64,000 bases of DNA from Gaiellasilicea sp963765705. GTDB taxonomy: Bacteria; Actinomycetota; Thermoleophilia; Gaiellales; Gaiellaceae. The translations under genes and the position numbers were made by a program. Where the stretch lies: the NCBI GenBank assembly GCA_963765705.1, contig CAVXXJ010000013.1, forward strand, positions 496,001 through 560,000, read 5' to 3'. Positions within the stretch are counted from its first letter, which is position 1, and each line of letters starts with the position of its first letter. The notes below the pieces were generated by a model. That model saw nothing but the letters and a program-made list of their open reading frames with translations, ran no database searches and had not been told where the DNA came from. Shown in pieces: positions 19,668 through 26,926 of the stretch.

Positions 19668-20043
19668 GGGAGTTGGAAACCACGGAGCCCTGTAGGCGGG
19701 ATCCTGGCTAGGCCCGGCGTCGCCGGCGGCAGCGCGAAGGCCCGAGTCGACCATCCGTCTCACCATCCGCGGCCTCGGTCCCGCCGCGGATGGTGGCCAC
19801 TCCAACGAGCGGCTGCTCTCTACCCGGACCGACTCAAAGAGACCGGCCCTGCTCGAGATCGCATCCCGCCGACCTGGGAGGTGCGAGCGGCCCCGACCCG
19901 TTGCCGGTTGGCCTCCCTCCATCGATCGCGCGTTTTCGCTCCGCGGTCACCCGCGGATGAGATGTCCCGACCTTCCTCGAACCGCCCTGACTGCGAGCGG
20001 CCCGCGGCCGACCGGACCCTGTGGTTTCCAAGTTCTTGATGAG
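19668..20043. other. 376-bp spacer in the tRNA array with an end-to-end inverted repeat
   Basis: No convincing ORF. The ends carry GTTGGAAACCAC (about 19672) and GTGGTTTCCAAG (about 20021), an inverted repeat of 11-12 bases. A 13-base copy of the tRNA-Cys 3' end (AAAGAGACCGGCC) sits near 19836. Confidence 0.4.
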
Positions 20044-20116
20044 CGCCCCGGGCAGGAGTCGAACCTGCGACACCGGCCTTAGGAGGGCCGCGCTCTGTCC
20101 GCTGAGCTACCGGGGC
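20044..20116 (-). tRNA. tRNA-Arg(CCT)
   Basis: Acceptor GCCCCGG/CCGGGGC, anticodon stem CGGCC/GGCCG, loop CTCCTAA, discriminator G, T-arm GCAGG-TTCGACT-CCTGC. Confidence 0.95.
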
Positions 20117-20125
20117 TCGTGACCG

Positions 20126-20725
20126 TCAGGGGAGCAAGAACCAGTCGTGGCCGGCGGCTGTCAGGATGCACCCGGCCCGTCCCGCGGTCTGGAGCTCGCG
20201 TACCGCGGTCGTGAAGACGGCTCGCTCTTCTGGGGAGATCGGCTCGCCAAGGCCTCTGCCGTGAACGCGGCGGAGGAGGCGCTCGGTCGTGATCTCGCGC
20301 CGCGGCCCATCGCGCTGTTCGCGCTCGAGCTCGGTCAGAGAGACCAGGATCTCCTCCGGGTTGAGCGTCAAGTCGGGGCGAAGCCGCTTCGCTTTTCCGA
20401 GATAGACCGGCCGCATCGAGCGCTGGGTCTCGAGATGGATCAGGACCCGGACAAGACCGGAAATCGCGCCGACGACCGGGATCTCCTGGGCACACATCAG
20501 CGGCACCTCGGCCAGTCCAAGATCGCGCGCAGCCCGGGCCGGAAAGCAGGCGTTGAGATCAGGCGTCAGGGTGAAGAAGATCGAGATCGCGTTCTCGGCA
20601 TCGATCGCGTTCGAGCGGATCAGGGCCCCGAGCAGCTCGCGCGTCGCCGCCAGAATCGATTCCTCGTCGTTTCGCTCGACGCCGGCGGCCCCGCGGACCG
20701 CTTTGGTGTGTCGCTTCGGGACCAT
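20126..20725 (-). CDS. aroH: Chorismate mutase, AroH type, with C-terminal extension
   Basis: 199 residues from the ATG at 20725. The first 120 match monofunctional AroH: VRGAAGVERNDEESI, LLGALIRSNAIDAENAISIF, FTLTPDLNACFPARAARDLG, PLMCAQEIPVVGAISGLVRV and VYLGKAKRLRPDL. It converts chorismate to prephenate (Phe/Tyr synthesis). Typical AroH stops at RPDL; here about 79 more residues follow (TLNPEEILVSLTELEREQRD onward), possibly a small helical or winged-helix domain. The array has no Phe or Tyr tRNA, so a direct link is not apparent. Confidence 0.88.
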   Translation of the reverse strand: MVPKRHTKAVRGAAGVERNDEESILAATRELLGALIRSNAIDAENAISIFFTLTPDLNACFPARAARDLGLAEVPLMCAQEIPVVGAISGLVRVLIHLETQRSMRPVYLGKAKRLRPDLTLNPEEILVSLTELEREQRDGPRREITTERLLRRVHGRGLGEPISPEERAVFTTAVRELQTAGRAGCILTAAGHDWFLLP

Positions 20726-20887
20726 CCCGGCGAGGTTGGGCGGACCGGTGGTGATGAGGCCTGGCTTTGGCGAGCACCCGAGCGGGATCGATCGACCACC
20801 CTCGGCGGCTCTTTCCCCAGGCTTGCCGTGCAGTCGGGCTGATAATGGCTTGTTCAAGCGATTAAACGCCACACCCAAGACGTGGAG

Positions 20888-20960
20888 CCTCCCTGGCTGG
20901 ATTCGAACCAGCGACCTCCGGCTCCGCAAGCCGGCGCTCTATCCACTGAGCTACAGGGAG
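20888..20960 (-). tRNA. tRNA-Arg(GCG)
   Basis: Acceptor CTCCCTG/CAGGGAG, anticodon stem CCGGC/GCCGG, loop TTGCGGA, T-arm GCTGG-TTCGAAT-CCAGC, discriminator G. GCG is an uncommon Arg anticodon in bacteria, which normally use ACG (inosine) for CGC; both are in this array. Confidence 0.93.
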
Positions 20961-21080
20961 AAGACGGGGGCGCAGAGCGTCGCGGTAACTCAGCCCCGCA
21001 ATGAGCGCGGATTGGCGAGACGCCACTCCGGGTGGGCTCCGCTTTAGGGCGGCCCCAATCCCGGAGTTACGCGCCTCGAG

Positions 21081-21153
21081 CCTCCCCGGCTGGATTCGAA
21101 CCAGCGGTCTCCGGTTTCGTAGACCGGCGCTCTATCCGCTGAGCTACGGGGAG
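21081..21153 (-). tRNA. tRNA-Arg(ACG)
   Basis: Acceptor CTCCCCG/CGGGGAG, anticodon stem CCGGT/ACCGG, loop CTACGAA, discriminator G. Close in sequence to tRNA-Arg(GCG) at 20888, probably a duplication. Confidence 0.95.
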
Positions 21154-21191
21154 GGGAGGGTTTGGCGGGGGATCTCGTTTGACGCGTTGTC

Positions 21192-21755
21192 TTAGGCGAC
21201 CCAGTTGGCGCGCGGAGAGCCCTCAAGCTCGAGCAGACGCAGCTTGGTCTCCTCGCCGCCGCCGAAGCCCCCGAGACGGCCGTCGGCCGAGACGATGCGA
21301 TGACAGGGAATCAGGATCGGAAGGGGGTTGGCGCCGAGCGCCTGCCCGGCTGCACGTGAGCCGTTCGGCGCGCCGGCTCGCGCCGCGACCTCGCCGTAGG
21401 TCAGCTTCTCGCCGTAGGGGATCAACGCGGTCTCGAGCAGGATCCGGCGCTGGAAGTCGGAGGTGGTGAGGGAGAGATCCAGCGGAAGATCGAAGCTACG
21501 CCGGCGTCCGTTGCAGTAGTCGAACAGCTCATCGGTGGCGCGATCGAGAAGGGGCATTGAGCCCGGCTCGGATTCGAGGGCCTCGAGCTCGACCTCGTGG
21601 GCAGTGCTCGGAAGCAGTACCGCGACGACGCCGTCCTCAGAAGCGACGACCGCGAGCTGGCCAAGATTGGTGCGGAGGCGACGGTGGTGAAGCACGTACC
21701 GAGTGTGCTCGCTTGCGGCTCGCGGCACCTTGATTATCCGCAGATGCGGATTCAT
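21192..21755 (-). CDS. ogt: Methylated-DNA--protein-cysteine methyltransferase
   Basis: 187 residues from the ATG at 21755. The active-site motif PCHR with alkyl-acceptor C151 lies in PILIPCHRIVSADGRLGGFG; the helix-turn-helix with the arginine finger region (GEVAARAGAPNGSRAAGQAL) precedes it. It removes alkyl groups from O6 of guanine. The A of this ATG is also the discriminator base of tRNA-Pro(TGG); the GTG codons at residues 10 and 21 are alternatives. The family domain starts near LGQLAVVAS, so the first ~30 residues may be untranslated. Confidence 0.9.
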   Translation of the reverse strand: MNPHLRIIKVPRAASEHTRYVLHHRRLRTNLGQLAVVASEDGVVAVLLPSTAHEVELEALESEPGSMPLLDRATDELFDYCNGRRRSFDLPLDLSLTTSDFQRRILLETALIPYGEKLTYGEVAARAGAPNGSRAAGQALGANPLPILIPCHRIVSADGRLGGFGGGEETKLRLLELEGSPRANWVA

Positions 21756-21826
21756 CGGGACGGAAGGAGTCGAACCTTCGCTGCCGCGCCCCAAACGCGG
21801 TGTGCGGCCACCAACACTTCGCCCCG
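21755..21826 (-). tRNA. tRNA-Pro(TGG)
   Basis: Acceptor CGGGGCG/CGTCCCG, anticodon stem CCGCG/CGCGG, loop TTTGGGG, discriminator A. Its last base is the first base of the predicted ogt start codon. Confidence 0.93.
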
Positions 21827-21838
21827 AAAAAGAAGAAG

Positions 21839-21924
21839 TGCGCTCGGTGGGATTCGAACCCACAACGGCCCTTCGGGCCACCGGGACCTAAACCCGGCGC
21901 GTCAACCAGCTGCGCCACGAGCGC
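21839..21924 (-). tRNA. tRNA-Leu(TAG)
   Basis: Class II tRNA, 86 nt: acceptor GCGCTCG/CGAGCGC, anticodon stem CCGGG/CCCGG, loop TTTAGGT, long variable arm with a GGCCC...GGGCC hairpin, discriminator A. A canonical Leu tRNA, unlike the Leu-anticodon genes at 22278 and 22770. Confidence 0.95.
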
Positions 21925-21969
21925 GCGTGCGAAAGATGAGGGTCAGCCGGCTCGGCCGAGATGCGTGAG

Positions 21970-22044
21970 TGCCTCCAGCGGGATTCGAACCTGCGACGAC
22001 GCGGATTATGATTCCGCCGCTCTGGCCAGCTGAGCTATGGAGGC
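21970..22044 (-). tRNA. tRNA with CAT anticodon (elongator Met or Ile2)
   Basis: Acceptor GCCTCCA/TGGAGGC, anticodon stem GCGGA/TCCGC, loop ATCATAA, discriminator A. The T-stem has one A-C mismatch (GCAGG/CCCGC). Acceptor base 1 pairs with 72, so it is not an initiator. Met versus lysidine-modified Ile2 cannot be told from this alone. Confidence 0.85.
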
Positions 22045-22071
22045 GCGTTCGGCGCTGCGATAGATGAGAGA

Positions 22072-22144
22072 TGGGCGCGGCAGGACTCGAACCTGCGATC
22101 ACCTGCGTGTCGGGCAGGGGCCTTAGCCACTAGACGACGCGCCC
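22072..22144 (-). tRNA. tRNA-Val(GAC)
   Basis: Acceptor GGGCGCG/CGCGCCC, anticodon stem CCTGC/GCAGG, loop CCGACAC, discriminator A. Position 33 is C where U is nearly universal. Confidence 0.88.
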
Positions 22145-22277
22145 GGAACGGTTCTGGATGGAGACGAAAAACTTGCCCGGGCCGACACCGCATCCCCAGG
22201 CGGATCCACTTCCTAGGGTGCTAGCGGGGCGGACACCGGGCCGCATTGCGGCCTCGCTGTGCGATGCGAGACCTGAG

Positions 22278-22351
22278 TACCCGCGGCTGGACTCGAACCA
22301 GCATCAACCACGTTTTGAAGGTGGGGCCTCTTCCAATTGGGCTACACGGGC
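22278..22351 (-). tRNA. Atypical tRNA, CAA (Leu-type) anticodon, short variable loop
   Basis: 74 nt. Acceptor GCCCGTG/CGCGGGT with G1-U72, three-pair D-stem GCC/GGC, anticodon stem CCACC/CGTGG with a C-C mismatch next to the loop, loop TTCAAAA, variable region only TTGAT, T-arm GCTGG-TTCGAGT-CCAGC. Bacterial Leu tRNAs normally carry a long variable arm, so the charged amino acid is uncertain. Confidence 0.75.
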
Positions 22352-22394
22352 GAAAAGCGGGCATGGGTAACGCCCACAACTACGAACTCAAAAG

Positions 22395-22466
22395 AGCGCC
22401 CAGCCGGGCTCGAACCGGCGACTTGAGATTGGAAATCTCGGGTGTTACCAACTACACCATGGGCGC
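22395..22466 (-). tRNA. tRNA-Gly(TCC)
   Basis: Acceptor GCGCCCA/TGGGCGC, anticodon loop TTTCCAA on stem CGAGA/TCTCA (outer C-A mismatch), T-arm GCCGG-TTCGAGC-CCGGC, discriminator T. Shares its acceptor with tRNA-Gly(GCC) at 23299. Confidence 0.93.
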
Positions 22467-22551
22467 GTGTCGATTCCTATCCTCGGTGCCAAGCGCTCGC
22501 AACCGGCAACGGGGACCTTCTGGTGCTGGCGACTGCGTCACCTTCTGCCAG

Positions 22552-22626
22552 TCGGGATGACTGGATTCGAACCAGCGGCTTCTCCGCCCCGAACGGAGCG
22601 CTCTGACCAGGCTGAGCTACATCCCG
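22552..22626 (-). tRNA. tRNA-Pro(CGG)
   Basis: Acceptor CGGGATG/CATCCCG, anticodon stem CTCCG/CGGAG, loop TTCGGGG, discriminator A. Confidence 0.94.
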
Positions 22627-22769
22627 AAGTGTGTGCTGGCCTTTTGGAGCGCGCTCCCGGGGGAGACTTGCGGCCAGCTGGCGCACCGAGCGCCGGAGAG
22701 GTCGTTTCACCCGCGCCATGCGGCTTCCTGGGCCGGGCGCCGCGCTGATCCAACCGAGTGACGACGCGA

Positions 22770-22844
22770 TACCCAGGGTGGGAGTCGAACCCACAAAATC
22801 TTCCGGGCCTGAACCGGACGGCTTTACCGTTTGCCCACCTGGGC
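22770..22844 (-). tRNA. Atypical tRNA, CAG (Leu-type) anticodon, short variable loop
   Basis: 75 nt. Acceptor GCCCAGG/CCTGGGT, three-pair D-stem GGC/GCC, anticodon stem TCCGG/CCGGA, loop TTCAGGC, variable region AGATTTT (seven bases), T-arm GTGGG-TTCGACT-CCCAC, discriminator A. Lacks the long Leu variable arm. Confidence 0.78.
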
Positions 22845-22936
22845 GGGTACCGAATACCTCGCGAGGGCGAACAACTTGTATCGCGAGGGCGAGTATTGGC
22901 CGGCCCAGCTGGTGGGCCGGCGCCGGGTGAAGCGAG

Positions 22937-23011
22937 TTGGGGCGGAGGGATTCGAACCCCCGGCTCACGGATTAAGAATCCGCAGCTCTGGCCAGACTGA
23001 GCTACACCCCA
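22937..23011 (-). tRNA. tRNA-Lys(CTT)
   Basis: Acceptor TGGGGTG/CGCCCCA, anticodon stem GCGGA/TCCGT, loop TTCTTAA, discriminator A. Confidence 0.94.
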
Positions 23012-23130
23012 GGGAGTGTTCGAAAGCTTGCCTTTGCTTCGGCGTGGCCGTTCGCGCAGAGGCGTGCGAGCACCTCACCTGCCTCGACGCGCTTCTAGCG
23101 GCGGCGGCGGCCAGCGCCTCTTGGCGGAAG

Positions 23131-23204
23131 TGCCCCCACCTGGACTCGAACCAGGGCCAACCCGGTATGTAAAACCGGTGCTCTAGCCGCTGAGCTACGG
23201 GGGC
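23131..23204 (-). tRNA. tRNA-Val(TAC)
   Basis: Acceptor GCCCCCG/TGGGGGC, anticodon stem CCGGT/ACCGG, loop TTTACAT, T-arm CCTGG-TTCGAGT-CCAGG, discriminator A. Confidence 0.94.
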
Positions 23205-23298
23205 GAAGTGATGCGATGAACCAGATGACTCAGCTGGTCCGCGAGCGGAGGCGACAGGGCCCTTCACGGGGGTCCAGGAAGCCCAGAGAGGGGTCGAG

Positions 23299-23372
23299 AG
23301 CGCCCAGCCGGATTCGAACCGGCACCTCCGCGTTGGCAACGCGACGTGCTAACCGTTGAACACCATGGGCGC
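23299..23372 (-). tRNA. tRNA-Gly(GCC)
   Basis: Acceptor GCGCCCA/TGGGCGC, anticodon stem TCGCG/CGCGG, loop TTGCCAA, discriminator T. Confidence 0.94.
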
Positions 23373-23410
23373 GGGAGAGGGGAGAAACGTGTGCAGTGAG
23401 GGTGGACCCG

Positions 23411-23416
23411 TAGCGT
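23411..23416 (+). promoter_or_regulatory. -10 box (TAGCGT) for the glycosidase-like gene
   Basis: Six bases before the GTG at 23423; this gene is transcribed against the surrounding tRNAs. Confidence 0.45.
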
Positions 23417-23422
23417 CAACGG

Positions 23423-24907
23423 GTGAGAGCCTTCCTCCTGTCCCTCGTTTGCGCCACCGTGCTGGCGTCCGTGGCCCTCATCCCCACCGCCGAGGCGGCC
23501 TCGGTTCGCTGGTTCGGTTTCAACGACGCCTTCACCGCCGCCGGCGATCCCTACTTCAAGACATGGCGCGACGTCCAAAACGGACGCGCCGCCGTGGCCT
23601 CTGCTCAGCAGTCGGTTAGCGCAAAGACCGCCGCGCTCGAAGCAGAGAAGGTCCGGCGCTCACAGATTCGCGGCCAGGTCGACTCGCTGATCACGCAGCA
23701 AGCGCAGTTGAAAAAGCCGGGTCAGGCCCGCCGCCAGAAGTTGCTCAAGCGCGCCGACACTCGGCGCGAGCGACGCAAGGCGCTTCGGCGCTGGCATGCC
23801 GAGCTTGTCGCCTACGAGGATGCACGGGAAACCCTGGCCTCACAGATCGACAAGGCCAATGACAGGCTGGCCGGCGCCGGCGGCCGGGTCAACACGGCCG
23901 CCGCCGAGCTCGGCAAGGCACAGGAGTTCTACAACTGGGCCAAGCAGGCCTCCGACACCGCCGCGGCGACCTGGACGCAGGCCCAGGCCTTCGAGAGCTG
24001 GCGCCTCGATCTTCTTCTCTACTACCCGAAGCTCGCGGGCGCGAATACCTCGAGGATGGCGCTTCACTGGGCCCAGGTCGAGCCGGCGAGCGGCCAGTTC
24101 GACTGGAGCTATTACGACATGGTCTACAACCGTTTCCTCACCAACGGGCTGCGGCCCTCGATCGTGCTGATGAATGCCCCTTGCTGGGCTCACCCGTCGA
24201 TCGGTTGTCCGAGAGGCTACAAGTCACTGCGGCCCGATCCGTCCTACATGAGCTACTGGTCGCGGTTCGTCGCCGAGGCGACCCGCCGCTACCCGCAGGC
24301 GCTGGCGATCGAGGTCTGGAACGAGCCCAACGATCCCATGTTCTGGGGCCCTGACGCCAGCGCGCCCGCCTACATGGAGCTCCTGCGGGTCGCTCACCAG
24401 GCGATCAAGTCGGTCAACGTGTGGATGCCGGTGGCCACCGCCGGTCTCAACCCCTACGCCCACCTGCCTGCAGACGGCGCCAACTGGGAGCAGATGCTCA
24501 ACCGCATGTACACGCAAGGTGCCGGCAGCGTCTCGGACATTCTAGGCCTCCATCCCTATCCGAAGAGCGACCCGGTGACCGCCAGCGTGATCGCCCAGTT
24601 CGACGCGGCCAAGGCGATCCGCAACAGCGTCGGCATCAGTGACCCGATCTGGGTCACCGAGATCGGTTTGAGCACGGATCCGGGCGCCGGTGCGGTCGCG
24701 GTCACGCCCCATAACCAGGCCGTCCGCCTGCTCGAGATCCACAACTACCTCGTCGCCCGCGGCATGGACGCGATGATCGTCCACCGCATCTTCGACGGCA
24801 ACTACAACTCGGCCTGGGAGAACGGTTCCGGCGTCGTCGATCGCAACGGCCGCGGCAAACCAGCCTTCTGCATCCTGGCGCTCTTGCGCGGGCGCTACGT
24901 CTGTTGA
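23423..24907 (+). CDS. Secreted coiled-coil glycoside hydrolase-like TIM-barrel protein
   Basis: 494 residues from a GTG. A signal peptide (residues 1-26) is followed by a charged coiled coil (about 50-190) and a TIM barrel of the clan A type. RMALHWAQVEPASGQFDWSY begins the barrel, the acid/base glutamate is E301 in EVWNEPND and the nucleophile is probably E413 in WVTEIGL. The layout resembles GH39/GH5-like cellulases and xylosidases; the substrate cannot be assigned. The coiled coil may anchor or oligomerise it at the surface. It is embedded in the tRNA array on the opposite strand. Confidence 0.78.
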   Translation: MRAFLLSLVCATVLASVALIPTAEAASVRWFGFNDAFTAAGDPYFKTWRDVQNGRAAVASAQQSVSAKTAALEAEKVRRSQIRGQVDSLITQQAQLKKPGQARRQKLLKRADTRRERRKALRRWHAELVAYEDARETLASQIDKANDRLAGAGGRVNTAAAELGKAQEFYNWAKQASDTAAATWTQAQAFESWRLDLLLYYPKLAGANTSRMALHWAQVEPASGQFDWSYYDMVYNRFLTNGLRPSIVLMNAPCWAHPSIGCPRGYKSLRPDPSYMSYWSRFVAEATRRYPQALAIEVWNEPNDPMFWGPDASAPAYMELLRVAHQAIKSVNVWMPVATAGLNPYAHLPADGANWEQMLNRMYTQGAGSVSDILGLHPYPKSDPVTASVIAQFDAAKAIRNSVGISDPIWVTEIGLSTDPGAGAVAVTPHNQAVRLLEIHNYLVARGMDAMIVHRIFDGNYNSAWENGSGVVDRNGRGKPAFCILALLRGRYVC

Positions 24908-24908
24908 G

Positions 24909-24992
24909 TGCACGCCCGAGGAATTGAACCTCGCACCCGCCGAAGCAGACCGGCTTATCAGACCGGCTGAAGCAACCAGCTTCATGACGTGC
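24909..24992 (-). tRNA. Atypical long-variable-arm tRNA, GAT (Ile-type) anticodon
   Basis: 84 nt. Acceptor GCACGTC/GGCGTGC, five-pair D-stem GAAGC/GCTTC with a tight TGGTT loop, anticodon stem CCGGT/GCCGG, loop CTGATAA, then a 16-base variable arm with a CTGC-TTCG-GCGG hairpin, and T-arm CGAGG-TTCAATT-CCTCG, discriminator A. Ile tRNAs are class I, so a class II body with an Ile anticodon is odd. It starts two bases after the glycosidase stop on the other strand. Confidence 0.68.
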
Positions 24993-25420
24993 TGGAGCGG
25001 AGACCGGCAATCCCGCGCGATAGCGGAGCCGCCAACCGAGAAAGCCCGAGACCCACAGGCCAGCGGGCTCGGCACGGTCGACGTCGGCCTCGAGTTCAAG
25101 ACTTTCGATCCGCCCTACTGACCCCGCCTCCCCTTACTGGCGCCGGCGGTCGATTACGCGCTACGGACACCAAGCTCTCGCAGGAAGGTCTGCCTTCAGC
25201 AGCACCCGCACCGACGCTGAGGCGTTGGGGACGCCATTGCCACGTCGGGTCGCCTGGCCACATCCCCGGCTCCCAGCCGGGCGTGCGCTTTGTTAACCGG
25301 CGCCGCCGAAACGCGGCGCCGTGGTGGATCGAAAAGTTGGGGCCGCTGGAGTCTGTGCTGGCCACCAAGGCCGAATCGAGCAGAACATCCGGAGCGTTTT
25401 CGCGAACGAGACGCGGCCAA
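24993..25420. other. 428-bp gene-free spacer in the tRNA array
   Basis: No supported ORF or tRNA. It holds two compact hairpins: CCCGGCT-CCC-AGCCGGG (about 25268) and GGCGCCG-CCGAAACG-CGGCGCC (about 25300). No T-run follows either, so terminators are not clear. Confidence 0.4.
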
Positions 25421-25496
25421 TGGAGGATGCGGGATTCGAACCCGCGCGAAACCCGGCTTGCAAGGCCAGTGCTCTCCCGGACTGAGCTAATCCCCC
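25421..25496 (-). tRNA. tRNA-Ala(TGC)
   Basis: Acceptor GGGGGAT/ATCCTCC, anticodon stem CTGGC/GCCGG, loop CTTGCAA, discriminator A. The G3-T70 pair is the Ala identity element. Confidence 0.95.
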
Positions 25497-25621
25497 GGGG
25501 ATCTGTTACGTCCTGTTTGCGAGCGCGAGTGCCTAGGGTGAGATCGCGCTGCTCACCTAAAACGTGGCGATGGGCAGGCTCCGCGATGACGTAAGGGATC
25601 CAACCTCCAGCGCACGATCAG

Positions 25622-25694
25622 TGGACCCGGTGGGACTTGAACCCACAGCCTCCTCACAGCCAGTGAGGCGCTCTCCCAATTGAGCTACGGGCCC
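25622..25694 (-). tRNA. tRNA-Ala(GGC)
   Basis: Acceptor GGGCCCG/CGGGTCC with G3-T70, anticodon stem CCTCA/TGAGG, loop CTGGCTG, discriminator A. Confidence 0.95.
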
Positions 25695-25703
25695 GAAGGG
25701 CGC

Positions 25704-26204
25704 TTAGGTACTCGCGACCGGTGACGCCGGCTTGACCGGCGTCGGCATCTCCGCATTGGCCAGCTCGATCAGCCCGGCGTGGAGCTTGGCGTGGCAGTTG
25801 GCGCACAAGACCACGCACTTGGCGAGCTCGGCCTCGAGCGTGGCCACCGAGACCAGCTTGCGTCGGGCGTCGGCGATCGCGAACTCCTTGTCACGCAGGT
25901 GGTGAAAGACCAGGCAGGCGCTCTCGAGCTCATCGCAACAACGACAGCCCCCGGCCCGCGCCGCCTCGATGACCTCGAGCAGCCGGTCCTTTTGACGCCG
26001 GTTCCAGCGCGTCGCGCTCGCCTTGAGTCGCGCGCGGTAGGCCGGGTCACGCCGGTAGCGCTCGGCGTGGTAGCGGCGCTGGTAGGCGCGTCGCTGTTCA
26101 GGGTCCTTGAGGGCGATGCGCGAGCGTGGCCACAGGCGACCTCCGCGACCCGCGATTTTCGCGATCGCCGGAGGGACGGCGCCGGCCAGGTGTCCGACCG
26201 ACAC
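25704..26204 (-). CDS. HNH-type endonuclease-like protein
   Basis: About 166 residues if the GTG at 26204 is the start; no ATG fits between here and the tRNAs upstream. A basic helical region (DPEQRRAYQRRYHAERYRRD) is followed by a Cys-rich knuckle (GGCRCCDE), LVFHHLRDKEF and LCANCHAKLHAG, which together give the HNH/zinc pattern of homing-type and phage nucleases. The His pair in FHH and the distal CANCH are the expected metal and catalytic ligands. Such genes are common passengers in phage and plasmid tRNA arrays. Confidence 0.78.
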   Translation of the reverse strand: MSVGHLAGAVPPAIAKIAGRGGRLWPRSRIALKDPEQRRAYQRRYHAERYRRDPAYRARLKASATRWNRRQKDRLLEVIEAARAGGCRCCDELESACLVFHHLRDKEFAIADARRKLVSVATLEAELAKCVVLCANCHAKLHAGLIELANAEMPTPVKPASPVAST

Positions 26205-26348
26205 AACCCTTAAGCAGGCCGCCGTCGCAACACTCTCTGTTCGCCGCCCCTCCCGCGACCGCCGCCCTGCACGGGCCGGAGAAGATGGAGCACAGCCCGC
26301 GCCCTCGAGGCGATCGGACTGGCTGCGCGCTCGAGGAGCGTCCGCGGA

Positions 26349-26433
26349 TAGCGGGGGTGGGAGTCGAACGCCACCTGCGCATGATGCGCGACGGGTTATG
26401 AGCCCGCCCAGCCCACCAGGGCTCGTCCCCGCG
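26349..26433 (-). tRNA. Atypical initiator-like tRNA (CAT) with a long variable arm
   Basis: 85 nt. Acceptor CGCGGGG with an unpaired C1/T72, anticodon stem GCGGG/CCCGT with the initiator GGG/CCC pairs, loop CTCATAA. The variable region is 16 bases with a GCGCA-TCA-TGCGC hairpin, unlike any initiator I know. The T-stem needs a one-base bulge (GTGG-C-G against CCCAC), so a sequencing insertion or a decayed gene is possible. Confidence 0.6.
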
Positions 26434-26444
26434 ACGAAGTTGAA

Positions 26445-26517
26445 TTGCGGCGGCGGGAATTGCACCCGCGGTCTCCGGGTCATGAGCCCGGCGAGATAGC
26501 TGCTTCTCCACACCGCG
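26445..26517 (-). tRNA. tRNA-fMet(CAT), initiator type
   Basis: Unpaired C1/A72 over acceptor CGCGGTG/CGCCGCA, anticodon stem CCGGG/CCCGG with three G-C pairs, loop CTCATGA, discriminator A: all bacterial initiator features. The T-loop is TGCAATT instead of TTCAAAT and the D-loop lacks GG. First gene of the downstream tRNA block in transcription order. Confidence 0.85.
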
Positions 26518-26634
26518 CGAAAATTGGGAAGGCCGGGAGGCGGCCAATCGGAGGGCTCGGTGCGAGGGCAGGGCGCTTCATTTCGCCTGCTGCGTCTCAT
26601 GTCGTCGATGGAATTGTCGGGGCCTCTCTTCACC

Positions 26635-26780
26635 CTTCGTCCCTAGATCCACCTCGCCAGCTGGCCGGCTGACTTCGGTGCTCATCGTGGAGGGGCGTTG
26701 GAGCCAAACCCGCGCGGGCACGAAGCCAGGCGCGAGCCCTTCTCTCTTGAAGGGGCCTTAGTTGCTCGTCTTTGGTTTTC
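26635..26780 (-). repeat. Array leader repeat, copy A
   Basis: About 113 bp (to ~145 bp with weaker extension) is shared with 33614-33760: CTTCGTCCCT.GATCCACCTC, CTTCGGTGCTCA, TCGTGGAGG, GGAGCCAA and GAGCCCTTCTCTCT blocks in the same order. It sits directly upstream of the first tRNA of the 19.5-26.5 kb block in transcription orientation, so it probably holds the promoter or leader of that block. Confidence 0.65.
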
Positions 26781-26865
26781 CGATGATCTGTCTCCTTGTC
26801 GGTGTAGTGGATTTGGGTCTTGGGTGGAAAGCTGTGGTCCGTCTCAGCGGCCTTTCGGCCAAAGA

Positions 26866-26890
26866 AAGAGGGCGGTCCTTTCGGAACCGC
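26866..26890 (-). terminator. Hairpin terminator downstream of the 50-residue ORF
   Basis: On the minus strand AGGGCGGTTCC-GAAA-GGACCGCCCT followed by TTTCTTT, a rho-independent terminator separating the small ORF from the tRNA leader. Ends are approximate by a few bases. Confidence 0.65.
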
Positions 26891-26926
26891 CCTCGGAAGT
26901 CGGACTTCTATTGGAGTCCTGATGCT

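Noticed and set aside
22278..22351. Selenocysteine or UGA-suppressor tRNA (TCA anticodon)
   Set aside because: Shifting the loop to give TCA breaks the anticodon stem; the best fold has CAA, and the acceptor is seven pairs.
24909..24992. SelC-like tRNA because of the five-pair D-stem and long arm
   Set aside because: The anticodon triplet is GAT and the acceptor is seven pairs rather than eight.
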